From Paeniglutamicibacter quisquiliarum (GTDB lineage: Bacteria > Actinomycetota > Actinomycetes > Actinomycetales > Micrococcaceae): a stretch of 64,000 nt of DNA. The notes beneath the pieces were generated by a model that saw nothing but the letters and a program-made list of their open reading frames with translations, had not been told where the DNA came from and did no database searches. The translations under genes and the position numbers were made by a program. This document shows positions 26,229-35,243 of the stretch, in pieces. Location of the stretch: NCBI RefSeq assembly GCF_019084045.1, contig NZ_JAHRED010000003.1, positions 124,001 to 188,000 of the forward strand, given 5' to 3'. Position 1 is the first letter of the stretch. The number at the start of each line of letters is the position of its first letter.

Positions 26229-26642
26229 ACTGATTCCAAAGTCTTACGAGCACGGGCGAGGGCGTCCGGGATTGAGTTGAACCAGCCAAATCGCCGATTT
26301 GGGGAAATCAGCTGGGCAAAGACCTGGACACCCTTGCGACAGCGTTGTGCGCCTAGCCGGATGACTTTTTGAAGGGTCATACTAAACTTGCCCCGTGGCG
26401 GCCCGCAGTCGGGTTGCGACCCTGGATCACTGATGCAGGCCCTGCCTGGCTGGAATCGGGTGAAACGGCTGACGCGGGTACGTTCCAAGTGCTGGCAGTG
26501 TCGGGAAAGAGTGGGCCGGAGGACGAAATTTTCCCCCGGCCCTGCGGTCAACCGAGCCATCGGGACCGACCATCGGGACAAGGCCACGACGCGGGACCTG
26601 TATGAAATAAACCCTTGATTCCAGGTGATTCAAATGGGCCGA
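26229..26642. other. gene-poor junction, possible decayed coding tail
   Basis: No complete gene seen. On the minus strand, codons near 26229-26370 read KVIRLGAQRCRKGVQVFAQL... to ARARKTLESV. This faintly resembles the end of a STAS domain, but the upstream part of the frame looks random. It marks the left boundary of the lower-GC block. Confidence 0.4.
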
Positions 26643-27575
26643 TTACTGTCCAAGTCGATTGAGCAGCTGCTCGTCGCGCCACGCGACACGGTCTTCCCAG
26701 CGATCCAGCGGCAGCATCTGGCGACGTTGAGAAGTTACCTCTGCGACCAAATCCGGGGTCCATTCCGACGTATCGCCTCGTTCTTGGCCCATCCGGCGAT
26801 AGGTGGGGCCCATGTTCTTGGCGTGTGCCGAAATTCCGCCCCTGGTATTTAGGTCAACCGTTTCGAAGGGACCCATGAAGGTCCAACGGCGTCCCAGCCC
26901 GTCGCGTACCACGGTGTCCACATCATCGACGCTCGCGACTCCATCTCTGACCAGCGCATAGGCCTCTCGCAGGATCGCGCCCTGCAGCCGATTAAAGATG
27001 AACCCCTCACATTCCTTGTTCACCAGCACCGGCGACATCCCGGCGCCGGCGTAAATAGCGTGTGCTCGCTGCACAACCTCGGCACGGGTCTGTGGGCTGG
27101 GCACCAACTCAATGACCGGAATGGCAAATGGCGGGTTGCCCGGGTGCGCAACCAGTGCCCGGGACTCCACTCCAGTGCTACCCGCCGAAGTCGTCGTGGT
27201 CATGAACGATGATGAGGACGCCACTATGCACCGATCATCGGTAAGTTCGGCCAGCTGGGCAAACAATGGACGCTTGATGTCCTCACGCTCGGGAACACAT
27301 TCCTGCACCAGGTCGGCACCGCTTACGGCATCGGAGATGTCTGCGATCACGCGCAACCGTTCCGAAATCGCTTCAACCGGCTCCTCGAGCAACCCGTAAG
27401 ATTCCAGGGTTCGGAGCCGGGCTGTCAGTTCCCCGGGAATGGCCGAGCGGCGGGTCGGATCGGGATCGGTAATGGTCGTCGAGTATCCGGCGCGCGTGAA
27501 TACCACCGCGAACCCGACGCCGATGGAACCGCCACCGATGATCGCGGTCTTCAGCGCTGGAAACTTCCTAGCCAT
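26643..27575 (-). CDS. lambda-crystallin/L-gulonate dehydrogenase-type 3-hydroxyacyl-CoA dehydrogenase
   Basis: A 310-residue NAD-dependent dehydrogenase. AIIGGGSIGVGFAVVF is the dinucleotide motif. AHPGNPPFAIPVIELVP replaces the usual SHPxNPPxxxPLVE and keeps the His and Glu. GFIFNRLQGAILREAYALV and the terminal WRDEQLLNRL match the CRYL1/lambda-crystallin branch. This branch oxidises 3-hydroxy acids as well as CoA esters. It overlaps the upstream SDR gene by 8 nt and is last in the leftward operon. Its different branch from the HAD at 25350 suggests a distinct substrate. Confidence 0.82.
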   Translation of the reverse strand: MARKFPALKTAIIGGGSIGVGFAVVFTRAGYSTTITDPDPTRRSAIPGELTARLRTLESYGLLEEPVEAISERLRVIADISDAVSGADLVQECVPEREDIKRPLFAQLAELTDDRCIVASSSSFMTTTTSAGSTGVESRALVAHPGNPPFAIPVIELVPSPQTRAEVVQRAHAIYAGAGMSPVLVNKECEGFIFNRLQGAILREAYALVRDGVASVDDVDTVVRDGLGRRWTFMGPFETVDLNTRGGISAHAKNMGPTYRRMGQERGDTSEWTPDLVAEVTSQRRQMLPLDRWEDRVAWRDEQLLNRLGQ

Positions 27576-28287
27576 GGTGTGCTCCTATGGTCATTCCGCC
27601 ACAAACGTAGAGCGTCTGGCCAGTGACAAATCCCGAACGATCATCGAGTAGGTAACTCACCGCATGTGCAACATCCCGGGGGGTTCCCATCCGGCGCACG
27701 GGAACAGAGCCGACGATGGCCTGGGTTTCCGGGGAATCAGCGGGGTTGGCTTTGCTAAAGAGATCAGTGGCAATCGGTCCCGGACCAACCGCATTGGCAG
27801 TGATTCCATGGGCACCTTCTTCCAATGCCCAGGTTCGAGTCATTCCTTGCAAACCTGCCTTGGTAGCCGCGTAAGCCGTGCGCCGCTCTTTGCCAAGTGC
27901 CGCGCGTGACGACATGGCAACAATGCGGCCGAATCCCGCTTCCCGCATTCCCGGGAGCAATGCCTGTGCGCACAGGAAGGCACTACGCAGATTCAGCGCG
28001 ACGGCAGCGTCAAACTCGTCCAGGGTCTGGTCTTCCAAGAGATTCGGGAACACCGCACCAACATTATTCACCAGGCGCGTGATCGGACCGTCCTGCAACG
28101 CCACCTCGAGTGCGCTTCTCGTGGATTGCGCGTCCGATAGGTCACAAGGAATGGCCCCGGTGCCCTCACGATCCAGAATAATTGGCTGATAGCCGTCTTC
28201 CACGCACCGCTGGGCAATTGCTGCCCCAATCCCATTGGCACCACCGGTGATTAACACGCGCCGTGGTGCAGCTTTTTCTCTTGACAT
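27568..28287 (-). CDS. short-chain dehydrogenase/reductase
   Basis: A 239-residue SDR. RVLITGGANGIGAAIA is the cofactor motif, NNVGA the structural motif, and SSR...YAATKAG gives Ser, Tyr and Lys of the catalytic site. ATG 28287 has GAGGA just upstream; a TTG one codon earlier is less likely. It lies between the MFS gene and the lambda-crystallin-type dehydrogenase. Likely an alcohol or 3-hydroxyacyl oxidation step; substrate unknown. Confidence 0.83.
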   Translation of the reverse strand: MSREKAAPRRVLITGGANGIGAAIAQRCVEDGYQPIILDREGTGAIPCDLSDAQSTRSALEVALQDGPITRLVNNVGAVFPNLLEDQTLDEFDAAVALNLRSAFLCAQALLPGMREAGFGRIVAMSSRAALGKERRTAYAATKAGLQGMTRTWALEEGAHGITANAVGPGPIATDLFSKANPADSPETQAIVGSVPVRRMGTPRDVAHAVSYLLDDRSGFVTGQTLYVCGGMTIGAHHG

Positions 28288-28338
28288 CAATTCCTCACTG
28301 TCCGAAATTTATCCCTATCGGACGATTATTTCCAGAAC

Positions 28339-28412
28339 GCTCTTGGCCGGCCCGCTGCATGCATCGCAAGTGCCCGGTGGCGCTGGCGATGACGAACTGA
28401 CCGGCCAAGAGC
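28339..28412 (-). terminator. nested hairpin between MFS and SDR genes
   Basis: GCTCTTGGCCGG (28339-28350) and CCGGCCAAGAGC (28401-28412) pair perfectly. An inner CATCGC (28362-28367)/GCGATG (28386-28391) stem lies within the loop. It may attenuate or process the mRNA between the two genes. Confidence 0.5.
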
Positions 28413-28414
28413 AA

Positions 28415-29773
28415 TTAGGCCCGAACCGACGGCGCTTCGGCCATGAGGCGCTGCGCATCTCGGCTGGGGTTCATGAAGATCATTGCGATGATCGCGCCAA
28501 CGATCGACACGAGCCCAAAGACTTGGAAGGACTGCGCATAGCCTGCGGCTGCGGTGGCTGCACCATCCACAATCGCACCGGTGATCGGGGGAGCCACGAT
28601 GCCGGCGACTGCTTGAAGCGCCAGGAACACCCCAAGCGCACCGGCCACCTGGTCGGGAGGGCAGATCTGTGAAATTGCGGCGTTGGTGATTGGTGTGACG
28701 ATGCAACCAACGCCGTAAGCGGCCGACACCACCAAAACCACGGTCATCGGAACATGGATCATCGGCAGGACGACCATTGTTGCACCGCAGAGCAGCAAGC
28801 CGACGCCCGGGACGATACCCCGGACGATCTTGGAGCTCACCCCGCGCACCATCAACTTGTCCGTGATCGCGGTGCTGACAAACATTGCGATCAGGGCGGC
28901 GATGCTCGGAAAGCCAAACATCGCTCCTGCCTGCAAACGGGTGAAGCCCAAGCCGACCTCGAAATAGGATGGGAGCCAGGTCAAGACGACGGTGATCAGG
29001 CCGTACATCGGCACGGCCGCAGCCAGAGCGCCAAGAAAGGTCCGGCTCAAGAAGATCCTGCTCCACTTGACTGCCGGCTTTTTTGCCTTGCCCTCAAGCT
29101 TAATCGCGGTGTTCTTGATAGCCGCGTAGGGGCCCGGCTTCCACACGAAGTACCAGAGGACACACCACAGAACGCCCAGACCGGCCAGCGCCAGGAACGA
29201 ATAATGCCAACCGAAGCGGGCAATGATCAGGGCAAGCAACGGAGCCATGGCGATCTTGGCGGTCGAATTTGCTGCCGAGATGAAGGCACTTGGCAGTCCT
29301 CGCTTCTCCACCGGGTGCCAAGTGTAGGTTGCCGACAATACCAGTGCCCCGGAAGGCCCTTCGGCAAAGCCCAAGATTGCTCGCGTGACCAGGAGGACCG
29401 TGAAGCTGCCGACAACCACCATGGGCAACATCATGGCCGCCCAGATCAATGCCAATCCGATGAGGGCCCACTTCAGGCTGAACAACTTGTTGATCGAGCC
29501 AGCGAAGAATCCTCCAATGGTGAATGCGAAGAAGAAAACGCTGGCGGTAAGGCCGATCTGGCTTGAGGTCAGACCCAGTTCTTCCTTCAGCGGCTGGGCA
29601 ACCAGCCCCAGCAACAATTTGTCGCTGTAGTTGATGGTGTAAAGGGCCATGAGCACCATGGTTAGGCCCCATGCGGTAGCTCGCGACTCGGGATTCTTCC
29701 CGGGCAGGGTTCTCGGCGTCTTCGTGGTGACTTGCGATTGCTCCGGAGGGGATCCGTTCGTTACGTTTGACAT
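28415..29773 (-). CDS. MFS transporter, anion:cation symporter/aromatic acid type
   Basis: A 452-residue inner-membrane carrier with about 12 segments. MVLMALYTINYSDKLLLGLV opens the first segment in the manner of ACS/AAHS carriers of organic anions. RAILGFAEGPSGALVLS is the conserved fourth-segment motif. GGGAG precedes the ATG. It is encoded within the lower-GC catabolic operon, so it probably imports the carboxylate that the CoA ligase activates. Confidence 0.85.
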   Translation of the reverse strand: MSNVTNGSPPEQSQVTTKTPRTLPGKNPESRATAWGLTMVLMALYTINYSDKLLLGLVAQPLKEELGLTSSQIGLTASVFFFAFTIGGFFAGSINKLFSLKWALIGLALIWAAMMLPMVVVGSFTVLLVTRAILGFAEGPSGALVLSATYTWHPVEKRGLPSAFISAANSTAKIAMAPLLALIIARFGWHYSFLALAGLGVLWCVLWYFVWKPGPYAAIKNTAIKLEGKAKKPAVKWSRIFLSRTFLGALAAAVPMYGLITVVLTWLPSYFEVGLGFTRLQAGAMFGFPSIAALIAMFVSTAITDKLMVRGVSSKIVRGIVPGVGLLLCGATMVVLPMIHVPMTVVLVVSAAYGVGCIVTPITNAAISQICPPDQVAGALGVFLALQAVAGIVAPPITGAIVDGAATAAAGYAQSFQVFGLVSIVGAIIAMIFMNPSRDAQRLMAEAPSVRA

Positions 29774-29868
29774 TTTCTACTCCCGTTCGTGAATATGGTT
29801 GCCGTCGTTTGGTTGGGACAGGCGACGGGTGTTAAGGGTGAGTTGGTATTTTGGGTCCTTGGTGAATC

Positions 29869-31098
29869 TCAGAGTCGTTCCAGGACCATGGCCATGCCCT
29901 GGCCGCCGGCCGTGCACATGGTTTCCAATCCGAACTGCTGGTCCGTGGATTGCAGGCCATTGATGAGCGTGGCTGTGATCCGTGCACCGGTCATGCCGAA
30001 GGGATGACCCAACGCGATCGCACCTCCATGGACATTGAGCTTGTCTTCCTCGATGTCCAGGGCGCGGGCGCTGCCGATGACCTGCACCGCGAAGGCCTCA
30101 TTGATTTCAACGAGGTCGATGTCGCGCATACTTAACCCGGCGTGGGCAAGTGCCTGCTTGGAGGCCTCGATGGGGCCCAAACCCATGATCTCCGCCGACA
30201 GGGCCGATACTCCCGTGGAAACAATGCGGGCCACGGGCTTGAGTCCCAGCGACTTCGCCTTGGCGCCGCTGAGGATGATCGCCGCGGCCGCACCGTCATT
30301 CAACGGGCAGGCATTGGCAGCGGTCACCGTCCCGTTCTCACGGAAGACCGGCTTCAGCCCGCTGACCGAATCGAGTGTCGTGCCAAACCGGGGGCCGTCA
30401 TCCTTGGAGACAATCGTGCCATCGGGCAGCGTCAGCGGGGTGATCTCACGTTCGAAGAAGCCTGCCTTGATTGCTGCTTCGGCACGATTCTGGCTCAGTA
30501 CCGCCCACTGGTCCTGCTCTTCTCGGCTGATGCGAAGATGCTGTGCGACATTTTCGGCCGTTTGTCCCATGGAGATATATGCGTCGGGTACGAATCCCAG
30601 TTCGTGAGGATCTTGCCAGATGCCATCACCGGTTGCCAACCGGGCCGTTCGTTCTGCAGCCTGGCTGAACCGCGGGTTCTTGGTGTCCGGCCATGCATCC
30701 GAGGTTCCTTTGCCGAACCGGGACACCCCTTCAACACCGGCGGAGATGAAGGCATCGCCCTCTCCCGCCTTGATGGCGTGGAAGGCCATGCGGCTGGTTT
30801 GCAACGATGAGGCGCAGTAGCGTTGCACTGTCGTGGCAGGAATCCAATCCAGCCCAAGGATCTCGGCGACGATGCGCCCCACGTTGAATCCGGTCTCTCC
30901 GCCGGGCTGGCCGCATCCCATCATCAAATCGTTGATCAGATGCGTATCTAGTTCCGGAACCTGGTCAAGGGCAGCTCGAACCATCTGCGCCGCCATCTCG
31001 TCGCCGCGCAAGCTTGCCAGCGAGCCCTTGTGGGCTCGCCCGATAGGGGAGCGGGCAATGGAGACGATTACTGCGTCGTTGTCCTTGATCGCACTCAT
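29869..31098 (-). CDS. thiolase (acetyl-CoA acyltransferase)
   Basis: A 409-residue thiolase. C95 in VQRYCASSLQ is the acyl-carrying nucleophile. NEAFAVQVIGSAR, HGGAIALGHPFGMTGAR (His) and MCTAGGQGMAMV (second Cys) complete the site. ATG 31098 overlaps the maoC stop (ATGA). It would cleave a 3-ketoacyl-CoA to acetyl-CoA plus a shortened acyl-CoA. Confidence 0.9.
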   Translation of the reverse strand: MSAIKDNDAVIVSIARSPIGRAHKGSLASLRGDEMAAQMVRAALDQVPELDTHLINDLMMGCGQPGGETGFNVGRIVAEILGLDWIPATTVQRYCASSLQTSRMAFHAIKAGEGDAFISAGVEGVSRFGKGTSDAWPDTKNPRFSQAAERTARLATGDGIWQDPHELGFVPDAYISMGQTAENVAQHLRISREEQDQWAVLSQNRAEAAIKAGFFEREITPLTLPDGTIVSKDDGPRFGTTLDSVSGLKPVFRENGTVTAANACPLNDGAAAAIILSGAKAKSLGLKPVARIVSTGVSALSAEIMGLGPIEASKQALAHAGLSMRDIDLVEINEAFAVQVIGSARALDIEEDKLNVHGGAIALGHPFGMTGARITATLINGLQSTDQQFGLETMCTAGGQGMAMVLERL

Positions 31099-31598
31099 GC
31101 TGGTTGTTCCGTCGTTTCCAGCTGCACACCGGGAATCAGGCTGATGAATTCGGCGATACACACCGGCTTGGCGATGCCGTCTGCTTCGAGACGCACTTCG
31201 AACTTCAGCTGGATCCCGGCTCGTACCGATTCAACTGACTTCAAAGTCGTAAAACCGCGCAACACCGAGTCCACCGGAACGGAAGCCGGGAATCGTACTC
31301 GGTCCAATCCGTAGTTCAGGCGGCTCTTTGCATCCGGAATGCTCAGCAGCTGCTGGTTCACGCCGGCGATCAAGGAGAGCACCAGGAACCCATGGGCAAT
31401 GGTGGAGCCGGCGGGAGTTGCGGCGGCCTTTTCAGGGTCCGTGTGGATCCACTGCCAGTCGCCGGTCGCTTCGGCGAAGCGGTTGATCCTGTCCTGGGTA
31501 ATGACCTCGTCGGACGACGGACCGAGTTCGACGCCTACTAAGTTGCGCAGCTCGGGGATGGCCACCGATGCCTGTTGCTGGGTGTTAATGGGGTTCAT
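31095..31598 (-). CDS. MaoC-family enoyl-CoA hydratase, single hotdog
   Basis: A 167-residue hydratase. TQDRINRFAEATGDWQWIHTDPEKAA holds the hydratase-2 motif with catalytic Asp and His. STIAHGFLVLSLIAGV is the following helix. Coupled by ATGA overlaps to the genes on both sides. It probably hydrates a trans-2-enoyl-CoA. The adjacent double-hotdog protein could be a partner subunit or act on another intermediate. Confidence 0.87.
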   Translation of the reverse strand: MNPINTQQQASVAIPELRNLVGVELGPSSDEVITQDRINRFAEATGDWQWIHTDPEKAAATPAGSTIAHGFLVLSLIAGVNQQLLSIPDAKSRLNYGLDRVRFPASVPVDSVLRGFTTLKSVESVRAGIQLKFEVRLEADGIAKPVCIAEFISLIPGVQLETTEQPA

Positions 31599-32491
31599 GA
31601 TGCGAGTTCCTTTAGGTATTTCTTTGCAGTGAGCGGGCCTACTGCTTCGGCAACGAAGACGGTGCTTCCGGAGCTGGTTCGCGCCTCGAATGAGCAGTGA
31701 ACGTGAACCGTATCGCCGTTGGTCACCCGATGCGCGGTGGGGATGATGGTGACCGTTTCCCCGGTGATGCTGCTGCCCACGATCTTCGCGGCAAGCTTGC
31801 CGGAGCTTAGCCATTGGCTTGGCGAGGAGAATCGCGTCATGGTTTGGGAGGCAAGTTCGAAGAGATACATGCCCTGCAGGATCGTGCCCCCGAATTGTTC
31901 GGTGGCAATCCGCGAGTCGGTGTGGATTGGCCCGTCGGTAGCGGTCACGCGCCCAAATTCGTCAAGCAGCGACTGCACCACGACAAACTCGACGGTTTCC
32001 ACCTGCCTCTTCGGGCCGGCCTGGCCGGGGTTTGTCCCTGCAGTGAACAACCCGAAATCGAATGAACGGCTGGTCGAGGAGTCGGGCTCCTCGGTTTTCC
32101 CTGGAACCACGAAGCTCTTGAAGGCGGAGATGACGTGGTGGGAGCCGGTGAAGACGCGGCACTCCAGGGTGAAGTTCTTCCTTCCGCGGCGGACGCTCTT
32201 GTCGGCCACCAGGACCAGCACGGTTGCCGGCTGATCTACCAATGCGGGAGCATGGAATTCCACGGATTCCTTGGAATGCACGGTTCCCTGTGGGAGTTCG
32301 ATAAAGTCCTTGACCGCATGCAGCGTGTCGTAGGCCAGGCTGGGCGCCGTCCCGTCGGTGTATACCTGCTGCTGCGGGTCGACGATGTGCGCGAACTCCC
32401 GTGTGTGCTCGGCGTCAAAGGTTGAGCGGAACACTCCGAGCGTTTCTCCGGTGACCATGCTGTCCCATGACAACTGAACTTTGGAAGACAT
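31595..32491 (-). CDS. double-hotdog MaoC/FAS1-type dehydratase
   Basis: A 298-residue protein with two hotdog halves. The N-terminal half (about 1-135) is of the MaoC-dehydratase N-terminal (FAS1_DH) type, with AHIVDPQQQVYTDG and SLAYDTLHAV. The C-terminal half (about 150-298) is more diverged, and the hydratase-2 motif is not obvious in it. The stop overlaps the next maoC start. Hydratase/dehydratase of a CoA ester is likely. It may need the neighbouring 167-residue MaoC, as in heteromeric actinobacterial hydratases. Confidence 0.72.
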   Translation of the reverse strand: MSSKVQLSWDSMVTGETLGVFRSTFDAEHTREFAHIVDPQQQVYTDGTAPSLAYDTLHAVKDFIELPQGTVHSKESVEFHAPALVDQPATVLVLVADKSVRRGRKNFTLECRVFTGSHHVISAFKSFVVPGKTEEPDSSTSRSFDFGLFTAGTNPGQAGPKRQVETVEFVVVQSLLDEFGRVTATDGPIHTDSRIATEQFGGTILQGMYLFELASQTMTRFSSPSQWLSSGKLAAKIVGSSITGETVTIIPTAHRVTNGDTVHVHCSFEARTSSGSTVFVAEAVGPLTAKKYLKELAS

Positions 32492-32520
32492 TGGGGGTTA
32501 CCTCCGGTAATGGTGGTTGG

Positions 32521-34263
32521 TTAGATCAGGTGATGGGGGGAGGGCAGGTCATTCTTGCGAATCTTGCCGGTTGCGGTCATCGGAAGTTCAGCCAGGAGGT
32601 GGACCCTTGGCACCTTGTAGGTAGCCATGGATTCCCGGGCCCAATCCTGAATCTGTTCCGCAGTGGCTTTTGATCCGGAATGCAGCTTCACGAACGCGTG
32701 AACACTCTGCCCGGTCTTCCCATCGAGATGTCCCACGACGGCGACCGCTTCGATGTCTGGGTTTCGTGACATCAAGACCTCTACCTCGCTGGGAAAGACG
32801 CTCATGCCGTTGACCTTGAGCATTTCCTTCTGGCGTCCCAGGTAGTGCAGTGCACCATCGGCGGAGAGCTTGCCGGTGTCTCCGGTGAATACCCAGCCGT
32901 CCCTGAGCACGGCGGCGTTTTTCCCGGCGACTTGCCAGTAACCCTTGAAATTCGAGGGGGAGCGCAGGACGATTTCGCCGGCTTCCCCGAGCGGTATCGG
33001 CTCTCCGGTTGCCGGATCGACGATGATGAAATCCGTGCCGGGCATGGGCAGGCCCACGAAGACCGGCTCACTGAGAAGATCAAAGTCGTCGACTTCGAGT
33101 CCCGTGGTAAACGTATTGGAAGTATGTGACTCGGTCATTCCGAAACTGGATTCCCGCAGCACGCTGTTGCCTCCGGTGGCGCCTTCCCACTGGCGACGAA
33201 TGTCCATGGACAGCCGGCGGGAGAAGGACATGGCGCGCAGGTGACGCAGCGAGCCGAGCTGCCGGGCGCTGTCTTCGGAGTTTTCCAAGAGTTCGAGGAA
33301 ACTTTCCACGACCCCGCTCATGGCGGTCACCCGGTACTTCTCGATGGCCTGCAGACCGGCGGTAACATCCCAGCGCGCCAACAGGACAATCGTTGCTCCG
33401 GCAAAGAGGGGTGCGAGGATGCCATTGTTCTCACCGGAGATCCAGAAGATCGGGGTGAATGCGATGACCGCCTCATGTTCCACAGCCTCGGGGCCAATCA
33501 ATCCCCATGCGATGGCGCAGTTGTGTCCCGCTACCACCATGTTGCGTTGCGTGTGCATGCAACCCTTGGGCTCGCCGGTGGTCCCACCGGTATAGTTCAG
33601 TGCCGCAAGCCCGTCGGGATCCATCTCCACCGGGGTAAGCGTCTGTCCGGAAATGAGACCTTCCCAAACGTTCTCGGTTGACTCGCTGGTGGTGTCAGGC
33701 TCAAGGAACTTGGGCAGTCGAATGGTTGGTTCATTCGGGACGAGGTCCTGAATATTGATCGGTGCGATGTGCCGTACGGTGGTCATATCCGCTGCACTTA
33801 CAACGTTCATGAGGTAATTGGGAGCAACAAGGATACTAATGGCCGCGTCGTTGGCCTCGTACTCTAGTTCGCTGCGCTTGAACATCGGGTTGATCGGAAC
33901 GTGAACGGCTCCGGCCTTGAGCGTTCCCAGCATGAGAACTATGAATTGCGGGCAATTGGGCAGGAATAGTCCGACCCGGTCACCGGGACGAACCTTATGG
34001 CGTTGCAACCATCCGGCAAAGCTGTCGCTCCACTGGTCGAGTTGGGCGTAGGTGATGTTGGTGCCGTAGAACTGGATGGCCGTGCGATCCGAGTAGTCGC
34101 GTGCGTTGCGCCGGAATATCTCGATGAATGTTTGGCCCTCGAGCTCCTGCGGGAAATCCCGAGGGATGTGAGTCGGCCAGATCGCTTCCTGGAGCTGACG
34201 GATTTCCCTAAGTTGTGCCTCGACCCGGAGGATCCACTGCTGGTCGTTAGATGTGGCGCCCAC
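32521..34263 (-). CDS. acyl-CoA synthetase (AMP-forming), carnitine/crotonobetaine ligase-like
   Basis: A 580-residue adenylate-forming ligase. Motifs are ALNYTGGTTGEPKGCMHTQ (P-loop), GMTESHTSNTF (A5 region), WVFTGDTG, GRQKEMLKVNGMSVFPSEVE and TATGKIRKND with the catalytic Lys. GTG 34263 is preferred because GGAGG lies 6 nt before it; a TTG 15 nt upstream overlaps that site. It overlaps the fabG-like gene by 17 nt. It activates the carboxylate that enters this operon. CaiC-like proteins accept carnitine, but substrate cannot be read from sequence. Confidence 0.85.
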   Translation of the reverse strand: MGATSNDQQWILRVEAQLREIRQLQEAIWPTHIPRDFPQELEGQTFIEIFRRNARDYSDRTAIQFYGTNITYAQLDQWSDSFAGWLQRHKVRPGDRVGLFLPNCPQFIVLMLGTLKAGAVHVPINPMFKRSELEYEANDAAISILVAPNYLMNVVSAADMTTVRHIAPINIQDLVPNEPTIRLPKFLEPDTTSESTENVWEGLISGQTLTPVEMDPDGLAALNYTGGTTGEPKGCMHTQRNMVVAGHNCAIAWGLIGPEAVEHEAVIAFTPIFWISGENNGILAPLFAGATIVLLARWDVTAGLQAIEKYRVTAMSGVVESFLELLENSEDSARQLGSLRHLRAMSFSRRLSMDIRRQWEGATGGNSVLRESSFGMTESHTSNTFTTGLEVDDFDLLSEPVFVGLPMPGTDFIIVDPATGEPIPLGEAGEIVLRSPSNFKGYWQVAGKNAAVLRDGWVFTGDTGKLSADGALHYLGRQKEMLKVNGMSVFPSEVEVLMSRNPDIEAVAVVGHLDGKTGQSVHAFVKLHSGSKATAEQIQDWARESMATYKVPRVHLLAELPMTATGKIRKNDLPSPHHLI

Positions 34264-34990
34264 CGGCAACCTCCACAACGATTCCGGTGATGTAGCTGCT
34301 CAAATCAGAGCCGAGGAAAAGGGCGGCGTTGGCGATGTCGCGTGGATCGCCGGCACGGCCCAACGGGATTTCCTTCTCGCGGGCGGCAAAGATGTCTGCG
34401 GGCATTGCTGCGGTCATCGCCGTCTTAATCAGGCCCGGCTGGATCGCATTGACGCGTACGCCCTTGAACCCAACTTCCTTTGCTGCGGACTTGGTAAGAC
34501 CGACGATACCTGCCTTGGCTGCGGCGTAGTTGGTCTGGCCGATGTTTCCGACCTTTCCGGACATCGAGGACATATTCACGATGGAACCGTGACCCTGCTC
34601 TCGCATGATGTCGGAGGCTGCCTTGGTGCCAAGCCAGCATCCAAGCAGGTGGACCTGAATGACTTGGTTGAACTGTTCCATGCTCATCTTGCGCATGGTG
34701 GCATCGCGGGTGATACCTGCGTTGTTAACCATGACGTCCAGTGAGCCGAATTCGGTAACTGCACAGTTTACAAGTGCTCGAACGTCTTCCTCGTTGGTGA
34801 CGTCACAGCCGATCGCCTTGGCCTGGAAGCCTGCATCGTTGAGTTCTTGAGCGGCTTTCTGTGCGCCTTCTATATTGACGTCCGAGACGACAACCTTGGC
34901 TCCCTGCTCGGCAAATACCTGACTGATTTCGCGGCCAATACCTTGGCTGGCACCCGTAACAACCGCAACTTTTCCATCGAGCATTTTCAT
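34247..34990 (-). CDS. SDR, 3-oxoacyl reductase/3-hydroxyacyl-CoA dehydrogenase (FabG-like)
   Basis: A 247-residue SDR. VVTGASQGIGREIS, NNAGITRDATMRKMS, SSMSGKVGNIGQTNYAAAKAG (Ser, Tyr, Lys) and the C-terminal GIVVEVAGGRHI are FabG-type features. GGAG precedes the ATG. It is the first gene of the leftward catabolic operon and faces the GntR gene. In a degradative operon it probably oxidises a 3-hydroxyacyl-CoA. Confidence 0.87.
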   Translation of the reverse strand: MKMLDGKVAVVTGASQGIGREISQVFAEQGAKVVVSDVNIEGAQKAAQELNDAGFQAKAIGCDVTNEEDVRALVNCAVTEFGSLDVMVNNAGITRDATMRKMSMEQFNQVIQVHLLGCWLGTKAASDIMREQGHGSIVNMSSMSGKVGNIGQTNYAAAKAGIVGLTKSAAKEVGFKGVRVNAIQPGLIKTAMTAAMPADIFAAREKEIPLGRAGDPRDIANAALFLGSDLSSYITGIVVEVAGGRHI

Positions 34991-35083
34991 GGATTCTCCT
35001 GATTTGTGGCTTTGACTAGAGATGGACGCGACTGAGATCTAGAACTCAGTCGGTGGTGACTGAAGCCACACCATCACTCGTTG

Positions 35084-35099
35084 TTTATACAATATATGA
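35084..35099. promoter_or_regulatory. imperfect GntR-type site in the leftward operon promoter
   Basis: TTTATACAATATATGA, about 95 bp upstream of the FabG-like start. Its right arm TATATGA is identical to the arm of the perfect palindrome at 35972-35988. It lies in a short AT-rich patch of otherwise GC-rich DNA. Confidence 0.4.
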
Positions 35100-35243
35100 T
35101 ATTCGAAATTTGGCAACACCTTGCTAGGGAAGGTGCGGTCGGCCCTTTTCTGGCAATCCAGGTTGCCCAAGCTTGCGGGACTCGTTCCTTGGTAAGCGTG
35201 GTGGCCGCGCTAGGATATTAGATATGTCTTATAGGAAATTGTC

